Part shown: one piece after another, positions 1 to 7,747 of the stretch
Position numbering within the stretch: the first letter of the stretch is position 1
Layout of the letters: the number at the start of each line of letters is the position of its first letter
NCBI RefSeq assembly: GCF_028281565.1
Contig: NZ_JANQJQ010000030.1
Coordinates: 62,001 to 126,000 of the forward strand
Origin: Seonamhaeicola sp.
GTDB lineage: Bacteria; Bacteroidota; Bacteroidia; Flavobacteriales; Flavobacteriaceae
Direction of reading: 5' to 3'
DNA length: 64,000 nt
The notes under the pieces: generated by a model
Database searches by the model: none
Told to the model about the DNA's origin: nothing
The model's input: only the letters and a program-made list of their open reading frames with translations
Program-made: the position numbers and the translations under genes

Positions 1-694
1 GGTACGCTATGCCGCCAAAAACATTGCCATGGAAGAAACGTATAATATCAAAGTTAGTAATGATGATATTATCGAAGTTTTAGGAAGCCCGAAGTTAGAA
101 CGCGATAAATACGAAAATAATAATGTGGCAGGTGTAGTTACAGGCTTGGCATGGACACGTGTAGGCGGGGACATCCTTTTTATTGAGTCTATTTTATCAA
201 AAGGCAAAGGGGCTTTGACCATTACGGGAAACCTTGGTAAGGTCATGAAAGAATCGGCTACCATTGCTATGGAGTATATAAAGTCTAATGCTGATGCTTT
301 TGGTATTGATGCTGACGTTTTTGATAAATACAATGTTCATATTCACGTTCCGGAAGGCGCTACGCCTAAAGACGGACCAAGTGCCGGCGTCACTATGCTA
401 ACATCTCTGGTGTCTTTATTCACTCAGAGAAAAGTAAAGAAAAGCATAGCAATGACCGGTGAGATAACCCTTAGGGGAAAAGTGCTTCCGGTGGGAGGTA
501 TTAAAGAAAAGATCTTAGCTGCAAAACGTGCCAGAATAAAAGAAATATTGCTTAGCGAGGAAAACAGACGGGATATTAATGAAATAAAGACGGAATATCT
601 TAAGGGCTTAACGTTCCATTATGTGACTGATATGAGTGAGGTTATTAAAATAGCACTCACAAATCAGAAAGTGAAAAACGCTAAAAAATTGTGA
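1..694 (+). CDS. lon: Lon protease, C-terminal part (5' truncated by window edge)
   Basis: This is the proteolytic domain of the ATP-dependent Lon protease, which degrades misfolded and regulatory proteins in the cytoplasm. The reading frame is open from base 2, so the gene begins outside the window and only about the last 231 residues are seen. The Ser-Lys dyad is visible: Ser in DGPSAG (about base 382) and Lys in [13 protein letters not shown] (about base 500). The flanking P-domain sequence, [15 protein letters not shown], is also typical. The AAA+ domain is not in the window. The protein ends with a short basic tail (KNAKKL). porQ and cmk follow on the same strand, but an inverted repeat separates Lon from them, so co-transcription is uncertain. 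Confidence 0.97.
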   Translation, partial: VRYAAKNIAMEETYNIKVSNDDIIEVLGSPKLERDKYENNNVAGVVTGLAWTRVGGDILFIESILSKGKGALTITGNLGKVMKESATIAMEYIKSNADAFGIDADVFDKYNVHIHVPEGATPKDGPSAGVTMLTSLVSLFTQRKVKKSIAMTGEITLRGKVLPVGGIKEKILAAKRARIKEILLSEENRRDINEIKTEYLKGLTFHYVTDMSEVIKIALTNQKVKNAKKL

Positions 695-727
695 GGCAAT
701 ACAAGACTGCCTGAAAGTATTTAAAAT

Positions 728-803
728 TGTCATTCTGAACATGGTGAAGAATCTCATGTATTCCTTATTTTAAAAGAGATTCTTCGTTACACTCAGAATG
801 ACA
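728..803. repeat. REP-like palindromic intergenic element
   Basis: The outer arms TGTCATTCTGA and TCAGAATGACA are perfect reverse complements, and inner arms GAATCTC/GAGATTC extend the stem around a central AT-rich spacer of about 20 nt. It lies 34 nt after the lon stop. Related half-sites (TTCGACAAGCTCAG or TGAGCGYAGYCGAA) occur in other gaps of this window. This is the usual look of short dispersed palindromes in flavobacterial genomes. It could also act as a weak terminator for lon, although the T tract after it is only seven long (ATTTTTTTT context). Confidence 0.75.
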
Positions 804-866
804 TTTTTTTTGAAGGTCACTTTTGTTATTTAAAATAAAAGATACTTACCATCGTTTTAAGATAGA

Positions 867-879
867 TTTACTTTCTTTG
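867..879 (+). promoter_or_regulatory. possible porQ promoter (-7 box)
   Basis: TTTACTTTCTTTG followed by TACCG resembles the Bacteroidota -7 element (TAnnTTTG), but the spacing inside the box is off consensus. If used, transcription would begin at about 884-888, leaving porQ (start at 890) almost leaderless. Confidence 0.35.
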
Positions 880-889
880 TACCGTAAAT

Positions 890-1909
890 ATGCTAAGGAG
901 AATTATCACTTTATTTTGTCTGTGCTTGAGTGCCTCAAATTTTGCGCAAATAGGAGGGGAGCATACTTATCAATTTCTCAATCTAATTTCCTCTCCCAGG
1001 CAAGCGGCTTTAGGTGGTAAGGTGTTGACCAATGTTGATTATGATGTTACGCAAGGCTTGTTCAATCCGGCTACTATCAATGTTGAAATGGATAAGCAGT
1101 TAGCACTTAATTACACAAACTATTTAGGAGGCATAGGCTATGGTACGGCCGCTTATGCCTATACTATAGACAGACGCACACAAACCTTTCACGGAGGCGT
1201 TACCTATATTAATTATGGTTCTTTTGACGGTTATGATGAAGACGGTAATTCCACCGGAACGTTTTCTGGAGGAGAGACTGCTTTGTCTTTCGGATACTCC
1301 CGCCAAATAGGTTACTCGGATTTTTATTTGGGAGGCAACATAAAACTCATAAGTTCCAAGTTAGAGCAATATACTTCGTTTGGAGCTGCCGTAGATGTTG
1401 GCTTATTATATATCAATGATTACCTGGATTTTAATGCCGCTTTGGTAATTAGAAATTTGGGAACCCAAATAACCACCTATGCGGGGCTCCGGGAAAGTCT
1501 ACCTTTTGAAGTAAGTTTTGGAATGTCTCAACGTTTGGAAAATGTTCCTATCAGATGGCATGTAACTTTAGAGAATTTACAGGAATGGCCTATAGCCAGG
1601 GCAAACCCTGCAAGGGCTATCAGCGATTTAAGTGGCAATCAATCCAACGAAAAAGTTGGGTTTTTAGGGCAGGTTATCAGGCATACCATTATTGGTGCTG
1701 AACTATTTCCTGACGGTGGATTTAATATCCGGTTGGGATATAATTTCAGAAGAGGCGAGGAGCTTAGAATTGTTGATCAAAGAAATTTCTCCGGGCTTTC
1801 TGCAGGGATTTCAATTAAAATGAATAAAATGCGCTTCAGTTATACGCACGCTAAATATACAAGCGCAGCCAATTCCAATTTTTTCGGTTTACAAATAGAT
1901 TTACAATAG
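890..1909 (+). CDS. porQ: Type IX secretion system protein PorQ
   Basis: A 339-aa outer-membrane beta-barrel of the PorV/PorQ type. PorQ is part of the T9SS attachment (PorU-PorV-PorQ-PorZ) complex, which links cargo with C-terminal signals to the cell surface. Residues 1-19 form a signal peptide ending SNFAQ. The mature start IGGEHTYQFLNLISSPRQAALGG is a family signature, and the rest consists of alternating amphipathic strands ending in an aromatic-rich C-terminus (FFGLQIDLQ). cmk lies downstream after 131 nt; the porQ-cmk neighbourhood recurs in Bacteroidota. The ATG at 890 is the only Met upstream of the cleavage site. The assignment rests on family resemblance and context and is fairly secure. 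Confidence 0.9.
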   Translation: MLRRIITLFCLCLSASNFAQIGGEHTYQFLNLISSPRQAALGGKVLTNVDYDVTQGLFNPATINVEMDKQLALNYTNYLGGIGYGTAAYAYTIDRRTQTFHGGVTYINYGSFDGYDEDGNSTGTFSGGETALSFGYSRQIGYSDFYLGGNIKLISSKLEQYTSFGAAVDVGLLYINDYLDFNAALVIRNLGTQITTYAGLRESLPFEVSFGMSQRLENVPIRWHVTLENLQEWPIARANPARAISDLSGNQSNEKVGFLGQVIRHTIIGAELFPDGGFNIRLGYNFRRGEELRIVDQRNFSGLSAGISIKMNKMRFSYTHAKYTSAANSNFFGLQIDLQ

Positions 1910-1970
1910 CAGAGTGCCTAAAGTTTCAAGTTACAAGTATTTAAAGTTCGTGTATGTTTAGACTTTAGCG

Positions 1971-2035
1971 CACTTTAAGTGCTTAAGACACTTTAAACTT
2001 TAAAACACTTTAAGTACTTTAGCCACTTCAAACTT
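1971..2035. repeat. Degenerate 17-18 bp tandem repeat upstream of cmk
   Basis: The octamer CACTTTAA starts at 1971, 1989 and 2006, with a variant CACTTCAA at 2024, so the period is 18, 17, 18 nt. Each copy is followed by a second A/C/T-rich half such as GTGCTTA, ACTTTAA or GTACTTTA. The array ends 9 nt before the cmk start codon. It fills most of the porQ-cmk gap; no promoter box of consensus quality was seen in it. Confidence 0.7.
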
Positions 2036-2040
2036 AAAAG

Positions 2041-2736
2041 ATGAATAAAATCACCATAGCCATAGACGGGTATTCTTCAACAGGAAAAAGTACCATTGCA
2101 AAGCAAATTGCCAAACATTTGGGCTATGTATATGTAGATTCAGGTGCTATGTACAGGGCAGTAACACTTTATGCCATGAAGCAAGGTTTAATTCATGCCG
2201 ATGATTTTAATGTTGAAGCGCTCATTTATCAATTGGATCAAGTGAAAATCAGCTTTAAGTTTAATAAGGATCTGGGTTTTGCCGAAGTGTATTTGAATGA
2301 TGAAAATGTTGAAAAATCCATACGTACTTTGGAAGTGTCAAACTTTGTTAGCAAAGTAGCTGCTGTTACCGAAGTACGAAAAAAACTGGTTGCTATTCAG
2401 CAACAATTAGGAAAAGATAAAGGGGTTGTGATGGACGGACGTGATATTGGAACTGTGGTGTTCCCGGATGCCGAATTAAAAATATTTATGACCGCCTCTG
2501 CAGAAACGAGGGCTAAAAGGCGATTTAAAGAGCTTATGGATAGAGGTGATAAGGTAACCTATGAAAGTGTTCTTAAAAATGTTCAAGATCGTGATCGTTT
2601 AGACTCCTCAAGAAAGGACTCCCCGTTAATTAAGGCCGAGGACGCCATAGCAATTGATAATTCCGAACTCAGCATTCAGCAGCAGTTTGAAAAGGTCCTG
2701 CGCCTTGTAAGCATGGCACTGGAAGACACAGAATAG
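2041..2736 (+). CDS. cmk: (d)CMP kinase
   Basis: Cytidylate kinase, 231 aa, the normal family length. It phosphorylates CMP and dCMP with ATP in pyrimidine nucleotide salvage and synthesis. The P-loop is GYSSTGKST (residues 9-17; the family usually has GPSGSGKST or GPAASGKST). It is followed by the YVDSGAMYRAVT nucleotide-binding motif, the MDGRDIGTVVFPDA motif and the lid region RAKRRFKEL...DRDRLDSSRKDSPL. The start at 2041 follows a tandem-repeat tract with no clear Shine-Dalgarno, as is usual in this phylum. The next gene is convergent, separated by a minus-strand terminator. Confidence 0.96.
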   Translation: MNKITIAIDGYSSTGKSTIAKQIAKHLGYVYVDSGAMYRAVTLYAMKQGLIHADDFNVEALIYQLDQVKISFKFNKDLGFAEVYLNDENVEKSIRTLEVSNFVSKVAAVTEVRKKLVAIQQQLGKDKGVVMDGRDIGTVVFPDAELKIFMTASAETRAKRRFKELMDRGDKVTYESVLKNVQDRDRLDSSRKDSPLIKAEDAIAIDNSELSIQQQFEKVLRLVSMALEDTE

Positions 2737-2746
2737 TTACTTTGTC

Positions 2747-2782
2747 TCAAAAAAAAGAATCCCAAAGATTACTTTGAAATTC
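2747..2782 (-). terminator. Rho-independent terminator of the five-paralogue array
   Basis: Read on the minus strand, a hairpin (2782-2757; GAAT and CAAAG arms with a 2-nt internal loop and ATTA-type loop) is followed by eight T. It lies 22 nt after the stop of the last array gene (2805) and is placed to end the minus-strand transcript coming from 8.9 kb. Confidence 0.7.
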
Positions 2783-2804
2783 CCTGTTTTGATACAAATC
2801 ATGC

Positions 2805-3974
2805 TTATTTTTTATTGACCAATTGAAATTGGGTTTCCAATGGTACACCAAAGTTGCTTTCCAGCTCACTTTTTATTTTCTTGTAGAATTTGGTGTCTGG
2901 AGGCATACTTAGATTATTCCAAAAATTAGGATCATATTTTACCTCCAGGTCATTAACGTCTTTTTCAATACCATAGGGCACCACTTTAATTTTCTTTTTA
3001 TCCGTTTCTACGTTCAAAACAAAAGCTTCCGATTTATACTGTAGTGTCTCTGCTGGTGTCCCAATTAATTCTTTTGGAATTTTGTCTTTAGGAAAACGCC
3101 ATTGATTTTTGAAATAGCTCAACACCATTCTATCGCTGTTATGTTTTTTATAGATATAAAGTGATTGTCCACGTTCAATTCTATAAACCTTATAGCTGTC
3201 TACGCCTATGTAAAGCTTTATTTTTTCCCATTTATGTACATTGCTTTGTCCTTCAAGAATTACCACGTCTTCGCCTTCATAGGAAGAGTCTCCAATTTTT
3301 TTCCAGGCAAACTTTTTTAAATTTCTAGAGTGTTGTGAATCCATAGGTCTAAAAGGATTTACCTCAAACAGACCATTAATTGGATGCCGCCATTGTTTTC
3401 TTTTCCAATAGCGGTAATCTGCAGATTTTCTTGCGTGGGCTACCTCAACTTGCCCCATATAATAGGCAGGTCCTTTGTCTTTTACCTTTATATAATTTTC
3501 AACAAAGAACTTAGCCACGTCGTTCTCCGTAGAGGAAGCTCTATAAAGTATCTCCAATTTATGGGATTGACTAAGCGTATTGTCCCTTAAGGATTTAATT
3601 GCTTTATAAACATAGTCGCCCGGTGCCAATAGTGTAATGGCATCAAGCTCAGTGAGCGTTTCCTTTAGAACAATTTCTTTCTTTTCTAATTTCAGATAAT
3701 CAGCCACCTTAATTTTAAAGGGGTCGTAACCTAAACTGGAAACTGATAAGGAATCTTGTAGTTCGTTTTCAGTAATTGAAAATGAGAATTCGCCGTCTTC
3801 AGTACTGGCGGTACCTAAATATTTTTCAACGATACCAACAGCAACAAAAGGTATAGGTTCATTGAATTCGTCTAAAATAATTCCTTTTACTTCAATTTTG
3901 CCTTCTTGAGAGATGGCTATTGATGGCATGATGAATGCCATTACAAGTAAAAAATGTATCAATCGATTTTTCAT
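2805..3974 (-). CDS. CarboxypepD_reg-like domain secreted protein, paralogue 5 (promoter-distal)
   Basis: A 389-aa exported protein, the last of five tandem homologues read leftward from 8.9 kb. It has a signal peptide (residues 1-22, ending AISQ), then a CarboxypepD_reg-like beta-sandwich (about 25-110; VKGIILDEFNEPIPFVAVG, STEDGEFSF, SSLGYDPFKI). After that comes a conserved region shared by all five copies: ARKSADYRYWKRKQW, NLKKFAWKKIGDSSYEGEDVVILEG, YKVYRIERGQSLYIYKKH, and the tail FWNNLSMPPDTKFYKKIK. No catalytic motif is visible. Such N-terminal domains are common in Bacteroidota outer-membrane and periplasmic proteins, but there is no C-terminal barrel or T9SS signal here. A 135-nt gap separates it from the next copy upstream. 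The function is unknown. Confidence 0.85.
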   Translation of the reverse strand: MKNRLIHFLLVMAFIMPSIAISQEGKIEVKGIILDEFNEPIPFVAVGIVEKYLGTASTEDGEFSFSITENELQDSLSVSSLGYDPFKIKVADYLKLEKKEIVLKETLTELDAITLLAPGDYVYKAIKSLRDNTLSQSHKLEILYRASSTENDVAKFFVENYIKVKDKGPAYYMGQVEVAHARKSADYRYWKRKQWRHPINGLFEVNPFRPMDSQHSRNLKKFAWKKIGDSSYEGEDVVILEGQSNVHKWEKIKLYIGVDSYKVYRIERGQSLYIYKKHNSDRMVLSYFKNQWRFPKDKIPKELIGTPAETLQYKSEAFVLNVETDKKKIKVVPYGIEKDVNDLEVKYDPNFWNNLSMPPDTKFYKKIKSELESNFGVPLETQFQLVNKK

Positions 3975-4109
3975 AAGTTAAAATGCTTTATAATATTATT
4001 CGCCCCTAAATTTAAGATACTAATTTCAATTTTTGTACCAAGACATATAGTGTTCGCGCTATGAAAGAACCCTTGTTATACATTAAATAAACGGGCCTTA
4101 AGTGAAAAT

Positions 4110-5270
4110 TTATTTGTTAACCAATTGGTATTGTTTTTCTAAGGGCACCCCATACATGGCTTCTAATCCGTCCTTAATTTTCTTATAGAACTTGGTGTCT
4201 GGTGGTGCACTTAGGTTATTCCAAAAGTTGGGTTTATATGGTAGGTCTATCATACCCATATCCATATCAATACCATAAGGAATTACTCGTACTTTCTTTT
4301 TATCAGTAACAATCTTATATACAAAGGCTTCAGCTTTATAGTGGGTTTCATTCAAGAGGTGTTTATACTCTGACGGAATCTTGTTTTTCGGGAAGTCCCA
4401 ATCATGTCTGTAGTAGCTTAAAACCAACTTACCACTGCGGTGATTTTTATAAATGTATAAGCTGTTTCCACGCTCAATTCTATATACCTTATAAGTGTCT
4501 ATTCCAATATAAAAGATGATCTTTTCAGATTGATTCTTAGGATTTGTGCCTTCTAAGATCAGTACATCTTCACCTTCAAAAGACGAATCTCCGGTTTTCT
4601 TCCAGATAAATTTTTTGAGGTTTCTAACATGGTCAGAGCCATTGGGCCTTAGCGGATTAAACTGGTCTAAAATGTTTATAGAATGCCATTTAGTGTCTGT
4701 TTTCCAAATTCTATAATCTGCAGATTTTCTGGATTCAGCCACCTGCATAGGACCAAACCAATTTCCCAGGCCCCTAGATTTAATTTTAATGTAATTCTCT
4801 ACCAAAAATTTGGCATTGCCATTTTCGGTAGTGGCACTTCTGTATAACAATTCTACCTGGTGAGGTTTGTTTATGGTATTGTCTTTAAGATTGTCTTTGG
4901 CCAACTGGACATATTCGCCTGGTTTTAAGATCTTAACTTCGTCAAGTTCAGTAACCGTTTCAGTTAAAATTATTTCTTTCTTTGCCAGCTTTAAATAATC
5001 AGCAACTTTTATTTTAAAAGGGTTGTATCCTAAACTGGAAATGGATAGGGAGTCTTGCATTTCTGCAGCGGTAACTAAAAACGAAAATTCACCATCTTCT
5101 GTACTTGCTGTACCAATGTATTTCTCAACAATACCAACTGCCACGAAGGGGATAGGGGTATTAGATTCATCTAAAATGAGACCATTTATTTCAATTTTAG
5201 ATTGTGAATTCCCGCTAAAGGGAATTAATGCAGATAGAAATATAAGGGTAAGGAAGAATGTCTTTTTCAT
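4110..5270 (-). CDS. CarboxypepD_reg-like domain secreted protein, paralogue 4
   Basis: A 386-aa member of the tandem family, with a signal peptide (1-22, ending SGNSQ), the CarboxypepD_reg-like domain (KIEINGLILDESNTPIPFVA, TASTEDGEFSF) and the family C-terminal region. It is the copy most divergent in the middle: DTKWHSINILDQFNPLRPNGSD replaces the KRKQWRH segment of others, and LGNWFGPMQVAESRKSADYR replaces PAYY/PAYQ. The end PPDTKFYKKIKDGLEAMYGV closely matches paralogue 3, suggesting those two share the most recent origin or have exchanged sequence. Gaps of 120 nt upstream and 135 nt downstream mean it may have its own promoter. No enzymatic motif is evident and the function is unknown. 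Confidence 0.85.
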   Translation of the reverse strand: MKKTFFLTLIFLSALIPFSGNSQSKIEINGLILDESNTPIPFVAVGIVEKYIGTASTEDGEFSFLVTAAEMQDSLSISSLGYNPFKIKVADYLKLAKKEIILTETVTELDEVKILKPGEYVQLAKDNLKDNTINKPHQVELLYRSATTENGNAKFLVENYIKIKSRGLGNWFGPMQVAESRKSADYRIWKTDTKWHSINILDQFNPLRPNGSDHVRNLKKFIWKKTGDSSFEGEDVLILEGTNPKNQSEKIIFYIGIDTYKVYRIERGNSLYIYKNHRSGKLVLSYYRHDWDFPKNKIPSEYKHLLNETHYKAEAFVYKIVTDKKKVRVIPYGIDMDMGMIDLPYKPNFWNNLSAPPDTKFYKKIKDGLEAMYGVPLEKQYQLVNK

Positions 5271-5323
5271 CTGTTTAAATTTTATTGTTCTACATAGGCC
5301 AGATGTAATTCGCCATTAAACAT

Positions 5324-5340
5324 TTCGACAAGCTCAATGC
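5324..5340. repeat. Half-site of the dispersed TTCGACAAGCTCA repeat
   Basis: TTCGACAAGCTCAATGC lies in the 120-nt gap between paralogues 4 and 3. It matches the core of the palindromic elements seen at 18.84 and 52.6 kb but lacks a clear second arm. Confidence 0.5.
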
Positions 5341-5390
5341 AACGCATTTTGGTGGGCATTCCGTTTAGTTATTATGGCTCATTTCATAGC

Positions 5391-6560
5391 TTATTTTTCA
5401 TTTACATATTTATATTGATCTTCAAGGGAAACACCGTAAACCCCTTCTAGTCCGTCTTTTATTTTTTTATAAAATTTCGTGTCCGGAGGAACGCTTAAAT
5501 TATTCCAAAAAGTAGCATTATATGGTAAATCAATCATTCCCATATCCACATCAATGCCATAAGGAACTACTTTTATTTGTTTTTTATCGGTAATTACTTT
5601 ATAAACAAAAGCTTCTGCCTTGTAATCTGAATCTGAAGCAGGCGAGTTTCTTAGGTGTAATGGAAATCGTTCTTTTGGGATTTTCCAACTGTGCCTGTAA
5701 TAGCTTAAAACCAATTTTCCACTTTTATGCTTTTTATAAATGTATAGCGTGTTTCCACGTTCTATTCTATAAACTTTATAGCTATTCATACCAATAAATA
5801 CTTTAATCTTTTCCCAAGTCATTTTAGAATTTGTACCTTCAAGAATTAAAACATCTTCACCCTCATATGAGGAGTCCCCAATCTTCTTCCAGATGAATTT
5901 TTTTAAGTTCCTTTTATGTTGGGAATCGTTTGGACGAAAAGGGTGTAAACTGGCCATGCCATTTATGGAGTGCCACCTTTGGTCTGGTTTCCAAATTCTG
6001 TAGTCGGCAGATTTACGTGATTCGGCCACTTGCATAAGCCCAAAATAATAGGCAGGCCCTCGATCTCTTACTTTAATATAGTTTTCAACTAAAAATTTCG
6101 GTTGTCCACCTTCAGTCACCGCTCTTCTGTAGAGCATTTCAATTTGATGTGGCGTACTAATTGTGTTGGCTTTCATGTTTTTACTGGCAAGAGCAACATA
6201 TTCACTTGGCTTTAAAATCTTAATTTCATCGAGTTCGGTAACGCTTTCCTTTAAAACGACTTCTCTTTTTGTAAGCTTTAAATAATCTGCCACTTTTATT
6301 TTAAAGGGATCATAGCCCAAACTTGAAATGGACAAAGAATCTTGAAGTTCAGCCTTAGTAACAAGTAGGGAAAACTCACCATCTTCCGTACTGGCCGTAC
6401 CTATATATTTTTCTACAATCCCAATGGCTACAAAAGGAATCGGGTTATTAGATTCATCCAAAATAATACCATTGATCTCTATTTTTTGTTGCGCCGAAAC
6501 CTGAAAAGGAAACAGCATTAACAAACCTATAAAAGCATTCAGTAAATAACGATAAGACAT
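5391..6560 (-). CDS. CarboxypepD_reg-like domain secreted protein, paralogue 3
   Basis: A 389-aa homologue with a signal peptide (1-23, ending QVSAQ), the CarboxypepD_reg-like domain at about 25-105 and the shared C-terminal region (ESRKSADYRIWKPDQRWH, NLKKFIWKKIGDSSYEGEDVLILEG, MGMIDLPYNATFWNNLSVPPDTKF). It starts 12 nt after the stop of paralogue 2, so it is almost certainly co-transcribed with it. It shares the DMGMIDLPY and KDGLE sequences with paralogue 4 rather than with 1, 2 or 5, which shows subgrouping within the array. The function is unknown; no lipobox and no T9SS C-terminal signal were seen, so a periplasmic or outer-membrane-associated soluble protein is the simplest reading. 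Confidence 0.85.
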   Translation of the reverse strand: MSYRYLLNAFIGLLMLFPFQVSAQQKIEINGIILDESNNPIPFVAIGIVEKYIGTASTEDGEFSLLVTKAELQDSLSISSLGYDPFKIKVADYLKLTKREVVLKESVTELDEIKILKPSEYVALASKNMKANTISTPHQIEMLYRRAVTEGGQPKFLVENYIKVRDRGPAYYFGLMQVAESRKSADYRIWKPDQRWHSINGMASLHPFRPNDSQHKRNLKKFIWKKIGDSSYEGEDVLILEGTNSKMTWEKIKVFIGMNSYKVYRIERGNTLYIYKKHKSGKLVLSYYRHSWKIPKERFPLHLRNSPASDSDYKAEAFVYKVITDKKQIKVVPYGIDVDMGMIDLPYNATFWNNLSVPPDTKFYKKIKDGLEGVYGVSLEDQYKYVNEK

Positions 6561-6572
6561 AAAATGATAAAA

Positions 6573-7733
6573 TTATTGATTTACAATTTGATACTGCTTT
6601 TCTAAAGGAACACCAAAAAGGCCCTCTAATTCATTCTTTATACGCGTATAAAACTTAGTATCAGGTGGCATACTGAGATTCTTCCAAAAGTTGGCATCAT
6701 ATTTTAAGTCCAAAGACCCCATATCAGTTTCAACCCCAAATGGAATGACTCTAATTTTCTTTTTATCGGTTTCAACACTGTAAATAAAAGCCTCTGTTTT
6801 ATAACGAAGGGTTTCTGCCAGTGTTCCGCGTAACTCCTTAGGAATCTGATGTTTTGGGAAGCTCCATTCGTTTTTAAAGTAACTTAAAACCATTTTGCCG
6901 GTTTTGTGTTTTTTGTAGACATACAAAGATCTGCCACGCTCAATCCTATAAACTTTGTAAGTGTCAACCCCAATATAAAAGGTCATTTTTTCCCAATCGA
7001 TCCTGGGATTCCTGCCTTCAATTATCACTACATCTTCACCATCGTAAGAGGAGTCGCCAATTTTTTTATAGGTAAACTTTTTTAAGTTCCTGGCATGTTG
7101 GGAATCACTGGGTCTGAATGGGTTTACATGAAACATATCATGAATGGAATGCCGCCATTGTTTTCTTTTCCAATATCTGTAATCTGCAGATTTCCTGGCA
7201 GCCGTAACCTCTACAACTCCCATTTGGTAAGCCGGTCCTTTATCTCTAATCTTTATATAATTTTCAACAAAGAACTTTGCTTTTCCGTCTTCTTCGGCAG
7301 CCCTTCTGTATAATAATTCCAGTTTGTGGGCCTGACTTAAAGTATTATCTCTTAAGCTTTTAATAGCGTTCAACACGTAGTCTTTAGGGCTTAATAGCGT
7401 AATTTCGTTGAGCTCAGTAACTGTTTCTTTTAAGACTATTTCCTTCTTTTCCAACATTAAATAATCGGCTACTTTGATTTTGAACGGGTCATACCCTAAA
7501 CTGGAAATAGACAAGGTGTCCTGCATTTCGGCAGCGGTTACTAAAAATGAAAACCCACCGTCTTCCGTACTGGCCGTACCAATGTATTTTTCAACAATGC
7601 CCACGGCCACATAAGGGATAGGTTCATTAAATTCATCTATTATTATACCACTGATCTCAATTTTTGATTGTGAATTAGCACAAAACGGCAATACAAATAG
7701 AATCAATAAAACATAGGTTATCTGTTTTTTCAT
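6573..7733 (-). CDS. CarboxypepD_reg-like domain secreted protein, paralogue 2
   Basis: A 386-aa homologue with a signal peptide (1-21, ending CANSQ), then KIEISGIIIDEFNEPIPYVAVG and the rest of the family domain. It resembles paralogue 5 in the middle: LRDNTLSQAHKLELLYRRA, SADYRYWKRKQWRH, NPFRPSDSQHARNLKKF and ELRGTLAETLRYKTEAF. It starts 14 nt after the stop of paralogue 1 and ends 12 nt before the start of paralogue 3, so 1-2-3 form one tight transcription unit. The gain of a Gly in STEDGGFSF is unique to this copy. The function is unknown. Confidence 0.85.
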   Translation of the reverse strand: MKKQITYVLLILFVLPFCANSQSKIEISGIIIDEFNEPIPYVAVGIVEKYIGTASTEDGGFSFLVTAAEMQDTLSISSLGYDPFKIKVADYLMLEKKEIVLKETVTELNEITLLSPKDYVLNAIKSLRDNTLSQAHKLELLYRRAAEEDGKAKFFVENYIKIRDKGPAYQMGVVEVTAARKSADYRYWKRKQWRHSIHDMFHVNPFRPSDSQHARNLKKFTYKKIGDSSYDGEDVVIIEGRNPRIDWEKMTFYIGVDTYKVYRIERGRSLYVYKKHKTGKMVLSYFKNEWSFPKHQIPKELRGTLAETLRYKTEAFIYSVETDKKKIRVIPFGVETDMGSLDLKYDANFWKNLSMPPDTKFYTRIKNELEGLFGVPLEKQYQIVNQ

Positions 7734-7747
7734 AATTAAAAAGGTTC

